A stretch of 64,000 nt of DNA. Origin: Chrysomallon squamiferum. Its lineage: Eukaryota; Mollusca; Gastropoda; Neomphalida; Peltospiridae. The notes under the pieces are model-generated. The model was not told the DNA's origin. It saw only the letters and a program-made list of their open reading frames with translations, and did not search any database. Within the stretch, counting starts at the first letter, position 1. Each line of letters begins with the position of its first letter. The translations under genes were made by a program, and so were the position numbers. Location: contig CM022677.1 in NCBI GenBank assembly GCA_012295275.1, positions 6,371,280-6,435,279 of the forward strand, in the 5' to 3' direction. Shown one piece after another: positions 21,960 through 43,360 of the stretch.

Positions 21960-22690
21960 AACTTTATTCGATATATTTTCCTTCGAAGCACAAGAGCAAT
22001 CAATGATGAACAGGCCATCTCTTGCGGACTCTGTTAAGACTGAGCGTTTGTATATACCTGTGGTGCCTTACCTTCCTAACCCTTTGCTATGTTAAAAATG
22101 TCAAACATTTGGACACGTACAAAATGCATGTCGTAACAAACTGACCTGTGGTCAATTTGATCATAACAGCAAGACATGTAGGACTGACATAGTTTGCACC
22201 AATTACAAGGGGAAACACTTCGCGTGTTCGCAAACATGTCCGAAGTGTAAAATGAAACAACAGGTACAACACGTTAAAACAGAAAAGCATTTTGTATATC
22301 CTGATGCTAGGAAACTCGTAGAATCCAGTTCACATGCAGTAGTAGGAAAATCATATTTGCAGCTGTGAAAGTATCTACAAGATCCATTCAAATACAGTCA
22401 GATTTAACTTGGCCTTTAGACAAACTCGAATTTAAGAAGGTATCACTCATAGAAAAAGCTCAGAAAAAGCTCAGAAAAAGCTGCAAAAGCTACCAAGAAA
22501 GAAGCAGTGAAATTAATTCAGGTATCGTCAGATTCTGAGAATCCAACAAGACTGTCGTTCACAGAGGAGCCAGGCCCCAGTAAGGCCACGTTAGGAAAAC
22601 ATACCAAATACGCAAAATGTTCTGACAAGGACTACCACTCGGGACTGTTAAAAAGGCTGCTACAATCAATTGAGACAAGCAGTCAGTAAC
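21960..22690 (+). mobile_element. Non-LTR retrotransposon ORF1 (gag-like, CCHC knuckles) remnant
   Basis: Plus-strand translation gives KCQTFGHVQNACR at about 22,097-22,135, preceded by the usual PYLPNPLLC lead-in with a TAA replacing one codon. A degraded second knuckle (LTCGQFDHNSKTC) and CxxCKxKH-like text (CPKCKMKQQ) follow. An ARKLVESS segment and a basic, Ser-rich C-terminal region end at the TAA at 22,687-22,689. This order is typical of ORF1 in Jockey-like LINEs. ORF2 (endonuclease and RT) is absent. Stops near 22,366 and 22,405 show the copy is dead. Confidence 0.7.
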
Positions 22691-22789
22691 AGTTAACCAC
22701 TGTCAGTGAGATCATCAATCTCAGTTTTAGAAAAAAGTAGATGTTCACCATTTCAAGTTTTTATTTAGGCATGGAGTGATATTGTTTCA

Positions 22790-22960
<171 letters not shown>

Positions 22961-23068
22961 TAACGATTTTTTTTCATATTTATGTGTCGTCTGCAGTGTG
23001 TGTCTAACATTAGCCGCGTTTCTATTTTACAGACAAGGGGAGAGAAGTGTTCTCCTTTCTGGTATATG

Positions 23069-23242
<174 letters not shown>

Positions 23243-23844
23243 GAAAAAAAAAAATTTTACTATTTTATTTAACTTTAAAACATTCAGTTTTAAAAACCTG
23301 TGTAAAAGGCAATTACATAAGCTCAATTTAATTATATATATAAAATGTTAGGGAGGAAAACGTGTACTGACTCAACTGTTCTGAAAGAAGTCAACTGAAA
23401 TTACATGATATGAATAGTATGTACAAGGAGATGACTCTTGAAGCATTATACCGTGTTTACTCCAAATTTACCCTGCACACCCTGTGTCCCTCTCTCACAC
23501 CTAGACTACTGATTTGAAGTAAGCGCTCTAATTATCAGACACTTCTTTCCTCTGACCACATTCTACACTAACTTCTGAATTGTTTCAGTGTGTTAATAAA
23601 GATTAGTATTACTAATAGACATATGTTATATCGTAATGCAATATGTTTCCACAACATAATAAAAATAAATCATTTGTGTCAGCGTCGAAATGAAGATACT
23701 CACGTGTATTAATAAATATTATTATTACTAATAGATACATATTATATCATAAGTGCAATATGGTTTTAGCGTCGAAATGAAGATACTTGATACAGACTAT
23801 AACACGAATACAATAGACTGACCATAGTTAATCCCATTGAACCG

Positions 23845-23930
23845 AACTCCCACCTAGCCAAAACCCAATGTTGTTGTAATAGATTGATTTGGTTAGGTTT
23901 TTGGCTAGATGGGATGACACCCACCCTCCA
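23845..23930. repeat. Imperfect inverted repeat
   Basis: CTCCCACCTAGCCAAAACCC near 23,848 pairs with GGTTTTTGGCTAGATGGGAT near 23,897. The spacer is about 30 nt. No gene here. Confidence 0.6.
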
Positions 23931-23999
23931 CTCTAACCAGTGAGTATAACACAAACAAATTATAAAGAACATAACTTAATTACTAGTTTATTTTTATAA

Positions 24000-24072
24000 T
24001 AACAACAACAACTACAAAAACAACAACAACAACAACAACAATAATAATAATAATAACAATAATAATAATAAA
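24000..24072. repeat. (CAA)n/(AAT)n tract
   Basis: Trinucleotide repeats. A poly-A run follows at 24,541-24,569. The intervening DNA holds no supported gene. Confidence 0.85.
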
Positions 24073-24537
24073 GTTTCCTTACCTTTGTCTTAAGAAATGA
24101 AAAATTAACACCGGGAGAAAAATGCTCGTCTATTAGTCTGCAATGTCAGTTGTGAGTGCGGGGAAGTCGGCTATGACAGACGACACAATGTGAGAGGAAC
24201 ATACCAATTCTGACAAAGAAGGGGTGGGAGCTTTGAACATTTCTGTACTCTTCTTTCTTCTGAGAAAAAAAAATAATCGTGAAATTTTAAGTTCTTGTGG
24301 TTCAGTAAACAGGAGTAAAAATAAAAAAGTTTCTCAACATATTTTGTGCACTTATTTAATTTATAAAATGCTGGATACAATTTATCACACATGTAGTAAT
24401 AATGGACATAGCAACTGGTTCGTAGAACAGAGAAAGATAATCTATTTACCCGCCAACATTATATCTTGTTTAAACTTGAATAGTGAACTGGCGGTATGAG
24501 GTCCTTTCGTAAGATATATAAATAAACTGTACGAATA

Positions 24538-24571
<34 letters not shown>

Positions 24572-24788
24572 TTTATTTCATTCTATTTAAAATAAATAAA
24601 TAAACGATTAAAGTCATGATATTACATTATATATTCATAAGAAAGAATGCAAATGCCGTCATTCATCATTTAAGGACCAAGTTCAGTTACTATGACTACG
24701 TCATTAAGCTCCTTTGTACATTTATATCGTTGTATTATATTTTTAAATGTTTGTACAATAGAAAATAGGAAACAGCCTAGAGGAAATC

Positions 24789-24903
<115 letters not shown>

Positions 24904-25953
24904 TAACTATTTCATTAATATTATTATTAACGTTATAATGTTTTCTGAGTTGCTGTTGTATATCTGACGGATTGTTTGTGTTTCAATTTTATTTCTTATC
25001 ATTAATTTCTACAAATTTCTACTGGCCCTGTCACCCCCCTCTTAGATTATTGTGAATCACTCCATTGTTCAAACAAACTTGAACGTGCACAGTAAACAAA
25101 AGACAAATAACAATCTCTAACGCCATCTCTAAAACATGTGTCTAAGATTTCCAGTGAGCTATCAAATTAATGTGTAGTCACGTTTTCAATATCTCGGGTT
25201 TTTCTTTTTTGTTGTTTTTCTTTGTTTTATCCTACTAGTTATCTTGCTCTTACTTCTATATTTATTTTTAATTTTTCTATTTACTAATCTGTTTCTATGT
25301 TTTTCTTTAGTTATTATCAACATCAAATCAATGTTTGCTCGTATGAATGAGACAGGGTGACACACACACACGCACACAAACATATTTAGATGTTATTACT
25401 ATTCTGGTGTGTGTGTGTGTGAGATAGAAAAAGATTTGTAAACTATTTTAGAAAGATGACATCACAACATTTATTTTTAGCAAACATCATATCTCTCTGC
25501 TTATAGGTAACGAAGTGGTAGGAAACTGAAGCCAAATCGAACATATCAACAAATTAATAAATAAATAAAAAGGAAATAAATAAATAAATAAATAAATAAA
25601 CGAACAAAATAAAAGAAAATGAAACAAAACATATATCGTTTACTTCATAATCCTAAAAACACTAAAGAGTCAGTACCGGCCTTGTTCCCCACAACAGTGA
25701 TTTTATTGAGCCAGTCGTTTGTCGAAACTAACTCGAGCGTGCACAGAACAGAAAATATGAAATATGATTTCTAACACTGCGGTTTAAAACATGCGCCTAC
25801 AGACTGCCAGTGAGGTCTCCAGATTCGTATCTAGTCACGTTTTTGAGATATCAGTTATTATGTTTTGTTCTTTGTAAGTATTAATGATAGAGGGGTGAAA
25901 GAATATCCTTCATAACTGTGAACAGAACAATTTTATACAATGCAACACACAGT

Positions 25954-25956
<3 letters not shown>

Positions 25957-25996
<40 letters not shown>

Positions 25997-26030
25997 GTAG
26001 TAGTAGTAGTAGTAATAATAATAATAACAA
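25957..26030. repeat. (AAT)n/(AGT)n tract ending a core repeat
   Basis: Follows the core repeat directly, after CACACAGTTATAATAATAAT. The same junction recurs at 27,660 and 30,343, with variants at 31,150. This tail position is what a SINE with a microsatellite 3' end would show. Confidence 0.85.
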
Positions 26031-27266
26031 GAGCTACAAAAAAGAAATAATAACAATAATAATGATAATTAGAACAGTAACAGCAACAACACAAAAACAA
26101 CAATTGCAAAAATAACGGCTTGAGGCACCCTAGAGACATAACCTGTAAGTAAAAAAAAGTAATAAATATAATAAATAAAACAGTCTTCTTATTTAACCTG
26201 AGTGCAGTCTGTTCTAACAGGTAGATCAAACATTTATTATTGTGTTTCTTTTCATTCACACAGTGTAAAACATAAATATAGTTTTGTTGCTACTGATACG
26301 TCGTGTAGGGCGCCTGTAAGCAAAATTCTAATCATTACAGAATTTTTGTCTTGTATAAAACAAAAGTATTCAAGTAAAATATCATTAATTAATAAGAGAA
26401 TTATATAGCATTGGTAGTAATAGTAATAACAGTATAGCCATAAAGTTCATTAAACAAATAATTAATTATGTAAACGGTCATATTTTACAGTTTTGTCACA
26501 AAACTTTCAGTGAAATCATACGAGAAGAAAGGTTTTGTAAAGTGTTTTATTGATCTAAGAAATTGTCAAGACATTTAACATTATAATGTTTTCAGCGTTG
26601 CTGTGTGTCCAGCTATCTTTCTCAAGTGGATTTCTCACAATTATTTCTACAAATCTCAATACTGGCCCTGTCACCCTCATATTAGATTACTGTGAATCAC
26701 TCCCTTGTTCAAACTAACTTCAACGTGCACAGTAAACAAAAAACAAATAATAATCTTCTAACGCCATCTCTAAAACACGTGTCTAAGATCTGCAGTGAGG
26801 TATCAAATTTAATCTGTAGTCACGTTTTTAATATCGCGGGTATTTCTTTTGTTTTCTTTATTTTAGCATACCAGTTCCCTTGCTCTTACTTCTATATTAT
26901 TTATTTATTTCTATGTTTTACCTTACTTATTATGAACATCAAATCAAGAGTATAATAAATATATACTTGATTTGTGCAGTGATGTGTAGCATTTCTTTCC
27001 CTTCTTTGCTCGTATCAGTGAGAAAGGCGATATTTAAAAATATATTTATATATTGTATTTAAACACACACAGACATACACACCCACGTATGTAGAAGTTG
27101 TTGTTACTGTTCTTGTTACGTTAAAACTCATATTTATGTGTGTGAAAGTGATTTCTAAGCTATTTTAGAAAGATGACGTCACAATAAATAATTTTAGCAC
27201 TGCAAACATCATATTCTCTGCATATAGGTAACGAAGTGTTGGAGAACTGAAATCAAATCTAACATA

Positions 27267-27267
<1 letters not shown>

Positions 27268-27313
<46 letters not shown>

Positions 27314-27331
27314 AAAAAAAAAAAAAAAAAT
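27268..27331. repeat. (AAAT)n and poly-A tract
   Basis: TAAA tetranucleotides ending in about 17 A. The homologous position is occupied by (AAAT)n at 25,575, 33,300, 35,745 and 38,238. Confidence 0.9.
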
Positions 27332-27663
27332 GAAACAAAAAATATATCGTTTTATTCATCATCCTGAAAACACTGAAGACTCAGTACCGGCCCTGTTCTC
27401 CTCCTCTGTGATTGTAGTGAACCAGTCTTTTGCTGAAACTAACTCGAGCGTGCACAGAACAGAAAATATGAAATATGATTTCTAACACCGCGGTTTAAAA
27501 CATGCGCCTACAGACTTCAAGTGAGGTCTCCAGATTCGTATCTAGTCACGTTTTAGAGATATCAGTTATTATGTTTTGTTCTTTGTAAGTATTAATGATA
27601 GAGGGGTCAAAGAACATCCTTCATATCTGTGAACAGAAAATTTTATACAATGCGTCACACAGT

Positions 27664-27727
<64 letters not shown>

Positions 27728-28060
27728 TAATAATAACAGCAACAACTGAACAGCAACAACATTTTTATTGTGTGTCTTTTTATTCACACAGTGTAAAACA
27801 TAAATATATTTTGTTGTTACTGATATGTGTGTAACGTGTAGGGCGCCTGTAAGCAACATTCTAATCATTACAGAATTTTTGTCTCGTATAAAACAAAACA
27901 AATGGTGTTAGTCATCATCCATTATTTATAGTTATTTTCTAAAGAACAAAGACAGGACCTTAGTTGATGCAGAAATAACTTTTGTATATATAATTATATA
28001 AGGCTTATGTAATTAGGTTGTTAAACCTGAATGTTTTAAAGTTAAATAAAATAGTAAATA

Positions 28061-28190
<130 letters not shown>

Positions 28191-28780
28191 AAATAATATC
28201 TTCTCTTTCTAATGTTTATGTTGTTTTCTAATGTTTGTTCTAATTAAATAAATACAATCATTTGCAATAGTATACATAGCAAAATATTATTAATTAATAA
28301 GCTTATTATATAGTATTGGTAGTAATAGTAATAACAGTATAGCCATAAAATTCATTAAACTATTAATTGATTATGTAACCGGTCATATTTTACAGTTTTG
28401 TCACAAAACTTTCAGAGGGATCATACGAGAAGAAAAGTTTTGTAAAGTTATTTTAATAACTAGTTCATTAACATTATTTCTCGATCTAAGAAATTGTCAG
28501 GATATTTTACATTATAATGTTTACAGCGTTGCTGTTGGATGTCTATCTGTCTAAAGTTTTAAACAATGAAGAAATATTATAAGCGATATATATATATTGT
28601 ATCTTCCTCTTTATCTTATTATTTGGTGGATTATTTGCTGCTGTAATTGCTGAATGGCAATGTTTTGGTGAAGTAGATGAGATCATTACTTTCTCTGTGA
28701 ATAAACATGCTTTATTTTGCTGATTTCAATTGTACGGTTAGGTGAACCTCGAAACCTCGAAGTTAGCGTCTTCGTCTGTG

Positions 28781-28972
28781 ACAAGAACAGACAAAATACT
28801 GGACGGGTCTACACTGACACAAGAACAGACGAAATACTGGACGGGTCTACACTGACACAAGAACAGACAAAATACTGGATGGGTCTACACTGACACAAGA
28901 ACAGACAAAATACTGGACGGGTCTACACTGACACAAGAACAGACAAAATACTGGACGGGTCTACAATGACAC
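28781..28972 (+). repeat. 38-bp minisatellite, 5 copies
   Basis: ACAAGAACAGACAAAATACT starts copies at 28,781, 28,819, 28,857, 28,895 and 28,933, exactly 38 bp apart, with one or two substitutions among copies. It is flanked by unique sequence within the larger array. Confidence 0.95.
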
Positions 28973-29262
28973 AGAGATATGAACTCGTCGTGCTCAGATG
29001 TGCAGTGAAAATTACTAAGACGCTGAACACAGCGATTGTTTGCAAGAGGTGGGTCCCAGTCAGAGCCAGATTAAGCAACTGCGGGTTCTGTAGCAAAATA
29101 TATCTTAGGTCCCTACTATTGGCTAGTTACAGAAATAGCCACACACCCCTCAATCCACGCCCACTATTATTATAGCTTTACATACAACATAAACACACCT
29201 TAACCGTTTGTTACATCTGCTACGTTGTTAATCGGGCACTCAATACACACATCCAAACACAC

Positions 29263-29263
29263 A

Positions 29264-29318
<55 letters not shown>

Positions 29319-29389
29319 AGTGACATATAAAAACATACAAAAACCTATCTGATCTATAAAAAGTCTTTCTCTTCGTATTTTTGTTTAAT

Positions 29390-29482
<93 letters not shown>

Positions 29483-29585
29483 ACACACATACAAACGCAC
29501 ATAAAATAAGACAATGATAAAACCGTCACAATTTACCCTGATCATATTTTTATAATATGCAAATATGTAAACATTATTATTATTA

Positions 29586-29672
<87 letters not shown>

Positions 29673-29680
29673 GAAATTAG
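29263..29680. repeat. Cluster of (CA)n, (CT)n and (TTA)n microsatellites
   Basis: (CA)n at 29,265-29,316, (CT)n at 29,392-29,479 and (TTA)n at 29,573-29,671. Confidence 0.95.
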
Positions 29681-30745
29681 CCAATAAACTGGTACTATGT
29701 TCCTAAAGAACCATCTTGCAGTAAATAATATTAATATTTCCTTTTTGCTGTGGTTTATCGTTAAATACATGAAGGTACTTATTGGAACAAAAAGTATAAT
29801 CCACAGCTAGAGGCAAAAGCAAAACTATGAACACAAAATAATTTGTTTTCTATTTTCTTTTCTAAATAAATAAAGAAATATAAACATTTGCAATATTATT
29901 GAAATAAAACACCATTTATTAATAAATAAATTATATAGTATTGGTAGTAATGTTAATAATAATATAGCCATGAAGTTCATTATCTAATTAATTAATTATT
30001 AATATTATTTCCCTATCTAAGAAATTGTTAAGGCATATTAATAAAGTTTTCAGTATTGCTGTGAGATTTCTCTCTCTTTGTCTGTCTGTCCAACCATGTT
30101 TCTCAATTTTATTTCGTTGTGTCCACGTATCAATGAAACAGCGTGTACTGAAAAGAAAAGACGAAATATGATTTGTAACACACGGATTTACAGATCTCCT
30201 GTCAGGTATCCAGTTTAGTACCTCGTCATGTTTTGAGATATCAGTCATTGCGTTTTCTTGTTTGTACATATCAATGAGAGAGGAGATCAAAGAACAACAT
30301 TCTTATCTGCGAATAGAACATTTTATACAATGTGACATACGGTTATAATAATAATAATAATAAACTGTGATTATTGGGAATCAGTCCCTTGTTCAAACTA
30401 ACTTAAACATGCACAGTACACAAAAGACAAATCATAATCTCTTACATCAGGATTTAAAACACTAGTCTAAGATCTCTAGTGAGGTATCAAATTTAATATG
30501 TAGTCACGTTTTCAGTATCTCGGGTGTTTCTTTTTATTTAATTTTTTGTTTGTTTTAACCTACCAATTCTCTTGCTCTTTCTTCTATAGTCATTATATAT
30601 ATATTTTAACTGTTTGCATAGATTTATTTATTTCTGTATTTTTATTTACTTATCAACAAAAATAAATATATAACAGTAATAAATACACACTTTATTTCTG
30701 TAGTCATATGTTACATTTCGTTTTGTTGTTCATATGTGTGTTCCT

Positions 30746-30748
<3 letters not shown>

Positions 30749-30830
<82 letters not shown>
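30749..30830. repeat. (GT)n microsatellite
   Basis: About 40 GT units inside a repeat-array unit; other units carry only short GT tracts at this point. Confidence 0.95.
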
Positions 30831-30836
<6 letters not shown>

Positions 30837-31155
30837 ATTGTATTGTAAACTGTCTTAGAAAGATGACGTCAGAATATTTATATTTTGCACTGTAAACATC
30901 ATTTCTCTGATTATAGTGAATCAGTCCCTTGATCCCACTAACTCGAGCGTGCACAGCAAACAAAACGCGAAATATGCTTTGTAACACCGCGATTTAAAAC
31001 ACGTGTCTAGAGATCTGAGGTATCCAATTTATATCTAGTCACGTTTTCAAGATTATCTGTCATTATGTTTAGTTGTTTGTACGCATTAATGAGAGAGCGG
31101 GCTAAACAATATCATTCATATCTGTAAATAGAAGATTTTAACATTGCGTCATACA

Positions 31156-31222
<67 letters not shown>

Positions 31223-31625
31223 TAACAATTACAACATTAATAGTAATAATAATAACAACAACAATAAAGAAATAATAACAGAAATAATAACAATGAGAAC
31301 AGTAACAGCAAGAACAGATAAACAATAATACTATTAAAGCTTGAAAATAGAAACTAACATAACGTAAATTCAAAGTGCGCACCTGATCTAATTCAGTAAA
31401 TGTTTTTATTCTCAGTCGACAAATTAAATTTATTTTCCAGTCTAACACTTGATTATTATATATGAAGTATTTTTAGAAATACAGATACTTTGTAATCTGT
31501 TTGCGTACCACATTTTAAGACGAAACGTTTGGATATTATGTGAGTAAAACTAGCACCTTTAATATTATATATAACTGTTTTGTAAGTATTTTAATTTAAC
31601 ACGCTGCGAATGATTTTGTATTTTA

Positions 31626-31668
<43 letters not shown>

Positions 31669-31729
31669 GTTTGTTGTTTTTTGTTGAAACGAAGGCTCTA
31701 CGTTTATAATTTGTTACATACTAATAACA

Positions 31730-38740
<7,011 letters not shown>

Positions 38741-40422
38741 AAGATGTTGCAGTTTATTATGAAATAAACTGGATTTTTTAAATGGATATATTCCACTGTT
38801 GATAATGAAAAATGAGTTAATTTTCTTATTTATTATTCATATTTTATAAACTTATCATTTTACAGGAACTTATCATTTTTACTGTTGTTCGTAAAAATGG
38901 AAATATAATATTATATTTATTATTATTTTAATACTTTCATTCAACAAACCTGTTTGTCTCTCATTTACTCTTTTAAGGAAAATCTTAATCAAAAAAGAAC
39001 AAAAAGTATTGTTTTCTTTTCATTGTAAAAGTAGTGTAAATTAGATATATAATAATAATATATTTTGATATAGCATGGCACGCTCAGTTAGTAATAGAAA
39101 AACAGTTCTGTTTTGTGCTGTGTGGATTGAAAAAACAAATTACTGACGATAAATAAATAAATAAAAATTAAAAATCATTAAATGATGCAGTGCTAAAGAA
39201 AAATAATAATAAGCTTAGTTATGAAAATGAAAATTGATATAAATATTATAATTTAAGACACCCTATTTCAATTACTGAGCGTTCTGTCGTGTTTCTTCGT
39301 CTGTTTTCAGTTACGCCTAATATATTAATAAACGAATAGTTCTTATCATACCGTCAGCTTTTGTAGCAGACGTAAAGTGACATGCGAGTCGAAAACAGGT
39401 CTCGATTACTTCATTAGTTTTACACTATCAAAAACTCTACCATGAATTAAAAAAAAATTCTGAGACGAAGATGTTGTAAAAATGAAACTAACTTCATCCT
39501 TCAGCAAGCATCAATAATATTATTTTAGATAATATGCGGCAGATTCGGTAAAAAATTATTTAAAAAAGCAATAAAACATTTTCAATTGTTTTGAGTTGCA
39601 CTCACAGATCCCCAAGTAGAATTAAATTTAAATATCAACGTAATTAATTATCGCGTTTTCCTGTAAAAAGCTTCTGATACCGACACCACTAGTGTTTATA
39701 AGGGATACATTTATTATCGAGTGACCTTTAAAAAAAATAATAATAATTGTTCAGAATACATCAGCTTACTTCATCACGATCTCGCCAAAGTTTCTGTCAA
39801 TAATTTGAACCAGCATATCGGTAATTTTTTTTGATTTATTAGTAACAGAGAAAAAAGTATATTTTATTAAGTTTATTCCACTAAGATATTGCCCGCATAA
39901 TAAAATAACAAAACAACGTTTGACAGTGTTGCTATATTGTATTACGTGCACCCAAAAATATAAATATTTAGATTTCTTTAATAATTTTCCTTTTCTGATA
40001 GCTCACAGTTATGCAGATCTATTTTATGGAACCGGAAAGAATAATTAAAAATAAGGAGTAGTTTCCCTATTAATATTAACAAATTGTCTTAAGAGTTATT
40101 AATGTAATTAATCAAATATTAAGTTATTTTCGTTGATTTTAAACTGTGCTTCTGATAATTTGAGAATAAGTAACTAAACATGACTTTTCTAAAATGTTAT
40201 TTCGAGTTAGTTCTAGTTCAGAAATTTGATATAAGTGAAACTAGAAAATCTGGGAGCGTCGTGGGTACGACCTCCATTTCCATATTTCTTATGTTTTATG
40301 CATCTTCAGCATCACTTAATGAAGAATAAATACATAAAATAAAAACTAATTTAACTTGTCTCATAATATTTTATTATTCATTTGTTTGTTAGTGTGTTAT
40401 AATCAATGTAATTAATTAATTA

Positions 40423-40479
<57 letters not shown>

Positions 40480-41800
40480 AGCAACTGACCATGGATAATA
40501 ACGTTTCATAAAATAAGGGAAATAACTCTCTTTAGATAAAACTTCTGGCAAATTAATTTTAAATTGTTAAACCATATGAAATAATGAAAGAAAGCAAATA
40601 CAAGTACCCACCCAAATTAAAAACAAAATCAATAATAATAAACACCCTGAAAACAATTTTATATCTCTTTTTTATTTACCAATAAACAGTAACAGTGAAT
40701 TAAGAAATCAAATTCAACAGCAAAATTGTAACAAATATAACAATTAATGAATTAAAAATGCCTATAAAAAAACATACTGTCAAATTACATGTGCATTATA
40801 AACAAATAACAAAAACAATGTTAAAAGAAAATATAATTTAACTACAGTTGTCACTTATTTACTTATTTTTTCACCTGTTTTAAATTATTACATTGGATAA
40901 TTAATTAAATTATTTAACAGGAGCTAGTATTAAAAATTGATCTAGACACCTGGGTCTTATTTTTAAAGTCTGCTAAATAAATTGTTTCGATGCTTTATTT
41001 GCTGAGTTTATTTTCTAATTTATGCAGATATATGCAGGCACATAAATGCATGCACTAAAGTACAAACACATACAAGACACAAAACAAAACACTGAAAATA
41101 ACACATATACAAACATTACAATATTCACACAGAAATTCACACTCGCACATGCACTTAGGCAAAACCAACACATACACACAGACATGACTACATACAAAAT
41201 GACATACACACACACACACACATGTAGACATACCAACATACAAAATGACAAACACATACAGTATCCCCATACATACAGTGCAGAACATAAATGTAATAAA
41301 TAATAACTTATATTATCAAAAACACTTCTTATAACAAAAACTTCAATGAAAACAACAAAGATAAAGAAAACAAAAGTCTTATAGAAATAAACTTTGGTCC
41401 ATGTACATTACATAAATATTAGTATTAGTGTGTGTGAATTAACAGAATATTTTACCATGTTATTCTGTGTATAATAAAATGCTGAATTAAAAAAATCATA
41501 TGACAAGATGGTAAAAAAAATTACTTTCTACATCAGAATACTGGATAGAGTAGCAATAACTGTAACTATCATCAGATGAAGTGGATGATAATCATCATTT
41601 TCTGCATCACTTCTCTGTATTAGATCTGTTATCATTCTTTGTATCGGAACATTTTTTTAATCATTTTCTATGAAGTGGAATTGACATTATCTACATCAGA
41701 AAATACTGACAGGCATAGAAAACTTAACCTCTATAATCAGAGAAAAACTGGATATATTATTAACAATACCACTTTATTATCAGAGAAGTGGGACAAAAGA
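38741..41800. repeat. AT-rich DNA with inverted homologies, no gene seen
   Basis: 39,230-39,545 is homologous, inverted, to 46,865-47,180 (shared words include ATGAAGTTAGT/ACTAACTTCAT and GTAATCGAGACCTGTTTTC). 40,160-41,045 is the inverted partner of 3,660-5,475. An (ATT)n run fills 40,424-40,478. CA-rich text covers 41,060-41,280. No exon was recognised. Confidence 0.65.
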
Positions 41801-41893
41801 AAATATGTCTGAAAATACAAAATATTATTAATAGTATTATTTATCCTCATACAAACTGGAAAACAGAAAAAATAGTATTCTCTCAGAATGTAA

Positions 41894-42095
41894 CTAATAA
41901 AACTGTAATTGAAAACAATTTTCTTTCATCAGATAAGCTACACAATCACTGTCACCAAATTCTACTTCAGTGTACACAGGGTGAGCTAATCTGTAAGTGT
42001 GATGTTTCCATGACTCCTCTGTGTTCTGCAGAATTAGTTCATGATGAGCTGAATCTTCAGCTTGTCTCACTTTCATCCTCTTCTCCACTTCTTGT
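41894..42095 (-). CDS. Gene 3, last coding exon (coiled-coil/C-terminal)
   Basis: Minus strand. The acceptor TGTTTTTCTCAG is at 42,096 and the exon starts at 42,095. One nucleotide completes an Arg codon with the preceding exon, then 66 codons (QEVEKRMKVRQAEDSAHHEL..., ending in KENCFQLQFY) run to a TAG at 41,896-41,894. The first 20 residues continue a charged heptad-like helix from the upstream exon at 42,589-42,655; the rest is unrecognised. An alternative frame (TRSGEEDESETS then TGA) opens if the exon is joined from 43,856. The minus-strand AATAAA at about 41,778-41,773 is a possible poly(A) signal. The product is not identified. Confidence 0.6.
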
Positions 42096-42588
42096 CTGAG
42101 AAAAACATTTCAGTATTTAATATTAATGTAATTAGGTATTGGTTTGTTTAGTTTGTATTGTTTGTCACCCAGTAGCTGATATATTTTTCATGCTGGGGTG
42201 TCCTTAAACATTCATTCATTCATTTTTATAGTTTGTAAAAACAATGGTTATCAGAAATCTGACAGTTATTTAAAGATATTTAAATTCCTGTCCATTTCAC
42301 CAGAAGAACTGACATATGAAAGCACATGATACCAATACAATTACAAATGAAAGAATATTTGTTTTAAGTTTTAATTTTGTTTTTATTATTTAATTTTTTA
42401 TTTCTTTCCATGAGCATCAAGGTGAAAACCAACTACTTTGTTTAAACCTAGGTATTATAATTATGCATATACACATGATGAACAGGGAAAGACAGTGAAA
42501 AAAATAAAGAAAGTGCTAGAGAGAATCAGAGAGGCTAGGAGAAAATTAGAGAGAGAGAAGAAAAAAGACAATGACATCATCACTATAC

Positions 42589-42655
42589 CTGACTTTTGCC
42601 TCCAGTTCTGTAATTTTAACATCAATAACTTTTATGTTAATTCTTGACACTATGA
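42589..42655 (-). CDS. Gene 3, coiled-coil exon
   Basis: Minus strand. The acceptor is AACCAG|TC at 42,656/42,655 and the donor GTC-AG|GTATAG at 42,589/42,588. It is 67 nt, with 21 full codons (INIKVIDVKITELEAKV at the end) in heptad-like register. Entry phase needs one base, provided by the exon at 44,044-44,092 (...HP-G). Exit phase leaves AG, completed to Arg by the A that opens the last exon. This two-sided phase fit is the main evidence. Confidence 0.55.
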
Positions 42656-42899
42656 CTGGTTGTCCAAATATCTTAGATAACAATAAACACATTTTTTTAA
42701 TTATTCGTAATAATCATTGTTAGTGTTAAATAACAATGTTACAGTTGGGAGAAATATTTACAGAAAAAATTGCCGAAACAGATATTTACAGATTATATGA
42801 TTAGACACACATACACATAGATAGTCATATAAAGACAGACAGCATGTTAGAAAGACAGACATATATAAAACAAAAAGAATACAGAGGTACATAGGTATA

Positions 42900-43120
42900 T
42901 TTATTTAGGAAGTAAAAGTATTTAGAGACTGGTAGATATTGGGTAGATAGATAGGTTGATGAGGTTGATGACATCCTTGCATTGCCAGACAGGTTGAACA
43001 GACAGAGACAGGTTGAATGTATACACACAGGTTGAATGTCAGACAGGTTGAATGTATACACAGCCCTTGCATTGCTTGCATTGAATGCATACACAGCCCT
43101 TGCACAATGATCAGCTAGCT
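42900..43120. repeat. Short tandem repeats in a gene 3 intron
   Basis: Irregular copies of ACAGGTTGAATGTATACACA and of GCCCTTGCATTGCTTGCATTG-like words at about 42,990-43,110. Confidence 0.7.
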
Positions 43121-43265
43121 GCAGTGAAAGTGTGATTTTAACAACTGTTTATATGTGAGAAGAAATATATTGTTCTTTACATTAAAAAGAAAGGAAAGTT
43201 TTAGAAATTAATGTAAAAGTTGATATACTTTGATCATTTTCTGTTCTCGTCTATATTATTATAAC

Positions 43266-43304
<39 letters not shown>

Positions 43305-43360
43305 TTGGAGATGAACATAGAGTGAGAGAGACAACCATACATACATATTCATAAATAAGC

